Part shown: piece after piece, positions 59,254-64,000 of the stretch
Layout: each line of letters opens with the position of its first letter
Numbering within the stretch: position 1 is the first letter of the stretch
Notes under the pieces: model-generated
Database searches by the model: none
Told to the model about the DNA's origin: nothing
Seen by the model: the letters and a program-made list of their open reading frames with translations, nothing else
Position numbers and translations under genes: made by a program
NCBI GenBank assembly: GCA_948567375.1
Contig: OX419756.1
Location: 39,074,333-39,138,332 of the forward strand
Direction of reading: 5' to 3'
DNA: 64,000 bases
From: Lunularia cruciata
Lineage: Eukaryota; Streptophyta; Marchantiopsida; Lunulariales; Lunulariaceae

Positions 59254-60831
59254 GGCCGTAAGGTACATTTGTTGGCAATTTTCCTTTTTTGAAGTGATTT
59301 CTACCTCCTCCTCTTTAGTGCGTCTCTCCATATTGTTCAAAGATTGCTGTATGAAGGCCGAGGGCCTTTGGGGAGATGAGCACGACAATTGGTTGATATG
59401 TACCCAACGGCGTTGTTCTCCTTGAGTTCCTTCTCCTTGTTGGACTCCATCTTTTTGTTCTTCTACCTGTCCCTACTCTCCTTGAGGCGGTCGTGCTCCT
59501 TGGTCTCGAAACCAAAGGTTGCCCAATTCCATTGGTATTGGTCCACCCATGTGTGGCATTTTTTCCCAATAGTGTTGAGGTGGAACTACTCCTTCACTTC
59601 CACACAATGCTCATGCTATTCTCTGCGTACAAGTAATGGCTTCAAATATCATGCAAGGATTTTGAACCATGACTTCTTGGTGAATCTTATCCTTCAACCC
59701 TCGTTTGAAATTGTCAAGAGCCTTTGTTGGACTCATGTCAGTTATTGCAACTTGTAGATCTCAAAATGCCTCTACATACTCTTGTATGTTGTTCTTTTGT
59801 TTCAATCCCCATAGTCGGATCCGGGCCATCTGCACGGAATCCACCAAATGGAAATTCTTCAGCAATCCTTCTTGCATTACTGTCCACATGACCTCTCTTC
59901 TCTCTGCCAACGTGGATTGTTCCCAAGCATCATACCATGTGAGGGCTTTATCAGTCAAGATCTGGTTCTCCACTACTCCCATTGTACGCTGCCTCTTGTA
60001 AGGCTTGATGTTGCATGTCTTCTTCATCCGGAGTAGCAATGTGGCTTCATCGTTGATCGGGTTCGTAGGCACGAGTGCCTCTCCAAGTACTTTGATCATA
60101 AGTACTAGGTTTTGAGATGACTCTTCTTCTTGCATTGCTTGATCATTTTTGAGGGTCTGCACTTGACCTTGTAATGCTTCCATGGTCATCTTAATCTCTC
60201 AAAATTCATTCAACATCTCTTGCATTCCTTGCACCAACTCCTGCAACTATGGATCCATGGTTCTTGCAACACTCCATTGCTATAGTGTACTTCAACAGAG
60301 AGTTGATATGATCACTCTGGAGGGTGCATGAACTATCAAAACTACCATTGGGACCTCCAAAGCTACCACTCATTGATAATATTCCTCACCAAAATTCTTG
60401 ACCACAAAATCTCTAAACATCACTTTTGGTCTCACTACATAACAAATTTCTACTTGAGTGTGAAAAGGGAAAGGATTTGGGACATTCAAATCCATCACAA
60501 CAAAATGTAGATTTTCAAATCCCACTCTATCGTAAATCACTACATGAAAAATCATTGGGTTTGGCAAATTCATCACTATATCCATGAACTCTGCTCCGAA
60601 GTGAAAAACTAGATACATTCTCACTTGCTCACACTGAATGTACATAATCTTGATGTGAAATGGATTCAAGAATAGAAATTGATTTGCTGGATATTGTCCG
60701 CCTGGAGCATCCATTCCATCCTCCCTCTAGCACTTCTAATCTACCAATTACACCAGGATGTCTCTCCCTCAAATTACTCAATCTCAATAGCCCATGTTCT
60801 TCCAAGAGGGTTGATCCGCTCTCTTGGATGA
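59254..60831 (-). pseudogene. Element B gag and leader
   Basis: Within 59761-60189 the minus strand encodes a gag domain (KALTWYDAWEQSTLAERREV, GLLKNFHLVDSVQMARIRLW). A more degraded gag end runs toward 59254, where element A begins. Between gag and the primer-binding site is a 115-codon open frame (60370-60714) that I cannot assign. Neither protease nor reverse transcriptase follows gag; these are deleted. Confidence 0.8.
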
Positions 60832-60851
60832 CAACACATGCTTTGATACCA
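60832..60851 (-). other. Primer-binding site of element B, tRNA-Met type
   Basis: One base inside the 5' LTR the minus strand reads TGGTATCAAAGCATG. This is the common variant of the plant initiator-Met primer-binding site (TGGTATCAGAGC). Confidence 0.85.
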
Positions 60852-60852
60852 T

Positions 60853-61608
60853 TGTAATACTCCAAGAATATGAGACCTAAGAAGAAACACACCATGAGAA
60901 ACACATGATTTCACACTCAAACCTCCAATGCCCCAAAGGAGCATCTTCTCTTTATTATATAGACAAAGAGGATCTCTCCAAGGAAGCTCCATCCTAGGAT
61001 TAGGCACACAAATAGGTAACATGTCAGCAAGCTCCACCCTTGGATTACTTACTTGGATGGGTGACATGTTGGTCTTGGTCCTATCTGGTTGGTCAAACAA
61101 GCTTTGACCAGAGGGAATCTTTTAGGGAATCTTCCTGTATGAATCTTAGAATCACGTGGGTTAGGTACCATTGGAAAGCTCTCAATGAGACAAAGCAAAG
61201 AGTAGGAAAGGCCAGCCTTTCTTCCATTGGGGTGGGGCGGAATCTACACATTTTTGAGGCCTAATTTATCCGTTAAGCCTCCAAAATTGCCTTCAAAGAT
61301 TCCAAGTATATTTTGGTTCCTACTCTATTAGTAGAAGTCCTCGTTTGGTGATGCTTTTTTTGATCTATTTAGTCCATCATTTGTAATATCCTTCTAGATG
61401 TTATCAGACCAATTCTCACCTTTAAATCATATGTTTAGTTATTGGTTCTAAGGTTTTCAAGTCTATTTTGTTTTTTGCTCTATTAGTAAAAATACCCTTT
61501 TAGTGATAATTCAATCTGATCTATTTTGACCATCATGTATAACATCATTCTAGATGTTACCAAACCAAATTTCACATCTAGATCATATGGCTAGCTCTTG
61601 GTATTATA
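60853..61608 (-). repeat. 5' LTR of element B
   Basis: 756 bp from tgtaatactccaag to ggtattata; the last CA has become TA. It pairs with 49700-50424. Confidence 0.88.
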
Positions 61609-62963
61609 GAACTTGAGACAAGCCATGATGAGAGAAGACTGCATCTTAGTACAATTGAGCTAGTTGTGGAGCCATCACCTCCTTGGTGGTAGGGTGTACA
61701 TGAATCATTTTTCTAGGTTGGTTAACAAATACTACAATGGAGTCAAACCCTAAGGTGGTCTTGGGTAATTCGTACACCAGATCCATACTCACCTGTTCCC
61801 AACATTGCGTAGGAGTAAGGGAAAGGTTGCAAGAGTCATGCAAGAGCTTGATCAGAGGCTTTGTTCTATTGACAAAGTAGGCAGCTCCAAACATATTCCA
61901 TCATATTGTCGCTCATCTTGGGCCAATAGTAATGGTGCTAGACTGCATCCAAGGTCTTGTCCACTTGAACATGACCTACAATGGCAGAATCATGACATTC
62001 TGCTAAGATGGTGGTACATAATTCTATGACATTTGGGATCCATAATTTACCATCATGAAAAGTGAGTCCTTGGTTGTTGGTGATGCCTTTGGATGATAGA
62101 GCTACTACAATCTAGGGATCTATTTTTGTAGCAGCTAGAATCTTTGACCAGAATTTAGGGTTTAGGGTTTAGGGTTTGTCTTGACCTCTATCACCAAATT
62201 GTTTGCCATTGGCATTTTGGTGAATGCATTTTCAAGTTGCTTCTTGCCTTCCACGTAGGTGATTGTCATGTTGAATTATTCTTGCCATACTACCCACCAA
62301 ATCTAATAACAAGATAGATCTTTTTGTGTCTTGAGGTAGACTAGAGGTTTATGGTTTGTCTCCACTACAAATGCATTCTTGCCAAGATAATGCTTTGAAT
62401 GCTTGGTTGCAAGAACAATGTCCAACTCTTCTTGCTCTATGGTGTGATAATTATGTTTTGTTGGTAATAGCTTTCAAGAGAAGCATGCAATTGGATGCCA
62501 CTCATCATGCCGCTCCTATTGTAAGATTGCTCCTATTGCTACGCTTGATGCAGCACTAGCCAATTTGATTGGACATTTTGGGTCATACCATTTCAAGATT
62601 GGTGCATGTAGCAAGGTGTCTTTCAATCTTGAAAGGCCAACTCCTATGCGATTCCCATGTCCACTTCTTCTCCTTGCCAAGTATTGATGTTAAAGGTTAT
62701 GCCACCTTAGAGAAGTCCTTGACAAACCAACGATAGAACCCTGTCAACTTCAAGAAGCTCTTGAGGTTGACAGGGTTGAGTCTGATCTTCTAGAGTGCTC
62801 CATTTTTGAATGACCTCTATTTTATTTGTTAATACTTGGATATCCTCTACACTTACTCTATGCTCCAAGTAGTCTACTTCAGACTTGCCAAACTTGTATT
62901 TTGAGATTTTGGGATACAAGTGATTCTATCTTAAAATCTAGAGGACATCAAGTAGATGTTGTT
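61609..62963 (-). pseudogene. Element C reverse-transcriptase end, RNase H and integrase start
   Basis: Reading down the minus strand from 62963: the end of reverse transcriptase (YPKISKYKFGKSEVDYLEHR, 62707-62919), RNase H (HNYHTIEQEELDIVLATKHS near 62430, then TNHKPLVYLKTQKDLSCY), and the integrase start with a zinc-binding stretch. The integrase continues with WEQVSMDLVYELPKTTLGFD and VVFVNQPRKMIHVHPTTKE (61646-61894), up to the insertion point of element B. Stops and frameshifts are numerous. The fragment ends at 62963 where element D is inserted; the rest of C should resume beyond the window. Confidence 0.85.
62154..62177 (+). repeat. Interstitial plant telomere motif (TTTAGGG)3
   Basis: Three full TTTAGGG units plus TTT lie inside the element C remnant. 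Confidence 0.9.
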
Positions 62964-63340
62964 TGTAACAATATGGAGTTTAGCGACAAATTTAGTCGGG
63001 CTTACGAAGTAGCACATAAGACAAAATAGCCTCGAATATCCCCAAAGTATCTAGGAAGCTTAGCTTGCACCTCAAGTAAGTAGCTTCTAGAAGGAAGCTT
63101 CTAGAAGCTTCCAACTAGCTTAGCTTGCATGCCAAGTAGGCGGCTTCTAGAAGGAATCTTCTTGAGAAGTTTCCTAGTTAACTTGGAAAGCGGCTTGAGG
63201 AAGCTTCTCAAGGGCCTTGTATGCTACCTATAAATACCAAAGCCAAAGCTCATGCTAGGCATTCGGAGTTTTCCCTCATTCAAGTGTCCCAATGTGAGTT
63301 TCCATTCTCCTATCTCTCTCCTCGGATTTGGTCTTTTACA
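62964..63340 (+). mobile_element. 5' LTR of element D
   Basis: 377 bp from tgtaacaatatgg to gtcttttaca. It contains short internal duplications around cttctagaagg. It is followed one base later by a tRNA-Met primer-binding site and then gag, which proves it is the 5' LTR of a plus-strand element. A shortened solo copy of the same LTR is at 4544-4839. It is inserted in the element C reverse transcriptase; the 3' part is outside the window. Confidence 0.85.
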
Positions 63341-63341
63341 T

Positions 63342-63357
63342 TGGTATCAGAGCAGGA
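63342..63357 (+). other. Primer-binding site of element D, tRNA-Met type
   Basis: TGGTATCAGAGCAGG directly after the LTR is the standard plant initiator-Met primer-binding site of LTR retrotransposons. Confidence 0.93.
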
Positions 63358-63611
63358 ATGGGATGGATGGAATTTATGGACCACCAAATCCACTTCCACC
63401 AAACCATTGGGATTTTTGTATCCAGATACTACCCAAGCATCGTTTCACATAGTTCATCACCTCAAACTTTGGACAAGATTTTTTGCATATGATAACCATA
63501 TCTTAGGAACCCTTGGTACTTCCGGTTGTAACTTATGGAGAACGGTGGACGTGCTGTTTCTATGTGTTAATAAATTAGATAGATTGGGAGTGGTGTGATA
63601 GAGGAGCAACC

Positions 63612-64000
63612 ATGGCGGCAATACCTGATGTTATCCTTGCTATGCAACAACAAATCAAGCACCTTACTCGATTGTTGGATGAATGAGATCTTTGACGACA
63701 AGAGCAGGTGGAGAGAGTACCAATCCGAGAAGGAGAAGATCAGATCAGATTCTCTAAACCCAAGGTATTTGAAGGCAAGAATCTCCTAGGTGCAATGGAG
63801 AATTTTGTGTCTGATTGTGAATGTTATTTTGAAGCTACCAATCTACAAGACGAGCAAAAACAGATTCTTTTGGCTTCTAGCCAATTGGATGGAGTAGCAA
63901 AGCTATGGTGGAGATTCCGAGTGGAGCGAGACAAACGACAAATGGTTACACCAACCTTGACATGGGCAGAATTCAAGAGCGCAATAATTAGTTGGTTCCA
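63612..64000 (+). pseudogene. Element D gag, cut by the window end
   Basis: From the ATG at 63612 the frame reads MAAIPDVILAMQQQIKHL, is interrupted by two TGA codons within 15 bases (after LLDE), then stays open to the window end. It encodes a retrotransposon gag domain: KPKVFEGKNLLGAMENFVSD, QLDGVAKLWWRFRVE, TPTLTWAEFKSAIISWF. Both TGA codons sit in an Arg-rich context, consistent with CGA decay. Gag type fits Ty3/gypsy. Confidence 0.8.

Larger units (their letters stand above)
49700..61608 (-). mobile_element. Element B, Ty3/gypsy chromovirus inserted in element C
   Basis: Element B is bounded by LTRs 49700-50424 (3') and 60853-61608 (5'). It interrupts the element C integrase exactly between SHHGLSQVL and IIIDRG. 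The direct flanks are tcact (49695-49699) and gaact (61609-61613), a decayed 5-bp target duplication matching at three positions. B has gag (59.3-60.2 kb) and the integrase end with chromodomain (50.4-51.46 kb), but its protease, reverse transcriptase and RNase H are missing; element A sits at the gap. B belongs to the same family as C, as shown by LTR and integrase similarity. Confidence 0.9.

Overview
The window is nuclear DNA of a land plant. The main evidence is one 51-exon gene with GT-AG introns that encodes the CCR4-NOT scaffold NOT1 in plant form, a plant-type LRR receptor-like protein, and Ty3/gypsy and LINE retroelements with plant-type primer-binding sites. The NOT1 protein is clearly but not closely similar to the angiosperm form as I remember it. 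A seed-free plant such as a bryophyte, lycophyte or fern is plausible, but I cannot fix the lineage.

Layout. (1) 1-10.37 kb is AT-rich and has no intact gene. It holds LINE reverse-transcriptase remnants on the minus strand, one of them split by a solo LTR. It also holds two diverged copies of the same roughly 3-kb block (347-3030 and 7036-10370). The second copy runs into the NOT1 leader; the first has lost nearly all its CpG sites. (2) 10.4-36.26 kb is NOT1 on the plus strand: a leader with four short upstream ORFs, ATG at 11286, 51 coding exons totalling 7515 nt (2504 codons plus stop) and a stop at 36254-36256. Every exon joins in phase. Introns 10, 11, 27 and 49 carry a pyrimidine-rich repeat family with a small palindrome that I see nowhere else in the window. 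(3) 36.26-43.09 kb is intergenic, with microsatellites and copies of a short dispersed repeat. (4) 43.09-43.92 kb (minus strand) is a single-exon LRR receptor-like protein with a signal peptide and one membrane span but no kinase. (5) 44-48 kb is intergenic, with a tandem duplication and two long AT microsatellites. (6) 48.05 kb to the window end is a retrotransposon nest. The oldest element, C (chromodomain Ty3/gypsy, minus strand), is broken by element B of the same family. B is broken by element A, a different Ty3/gypsy family with 98 percent identical LTRs. C is broken again by element D (plus strand), which runs off the window.

Functionally, NOT1 is the scaffold on which the deadenylase (CAF1/CCR4) and other NOT subunits assemble for mRNA deadenylation and translational repression. 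The LRR protein is probably a cell-surface co-receptor or decoy. The two genes have no visible functional link. The repeats in regions 1 and 6 show C-to-T decay at CpG and CGA-to-TGA stops, as expected of methylated silent DNA, while the NOT1 promoter side keeps its CpGs.
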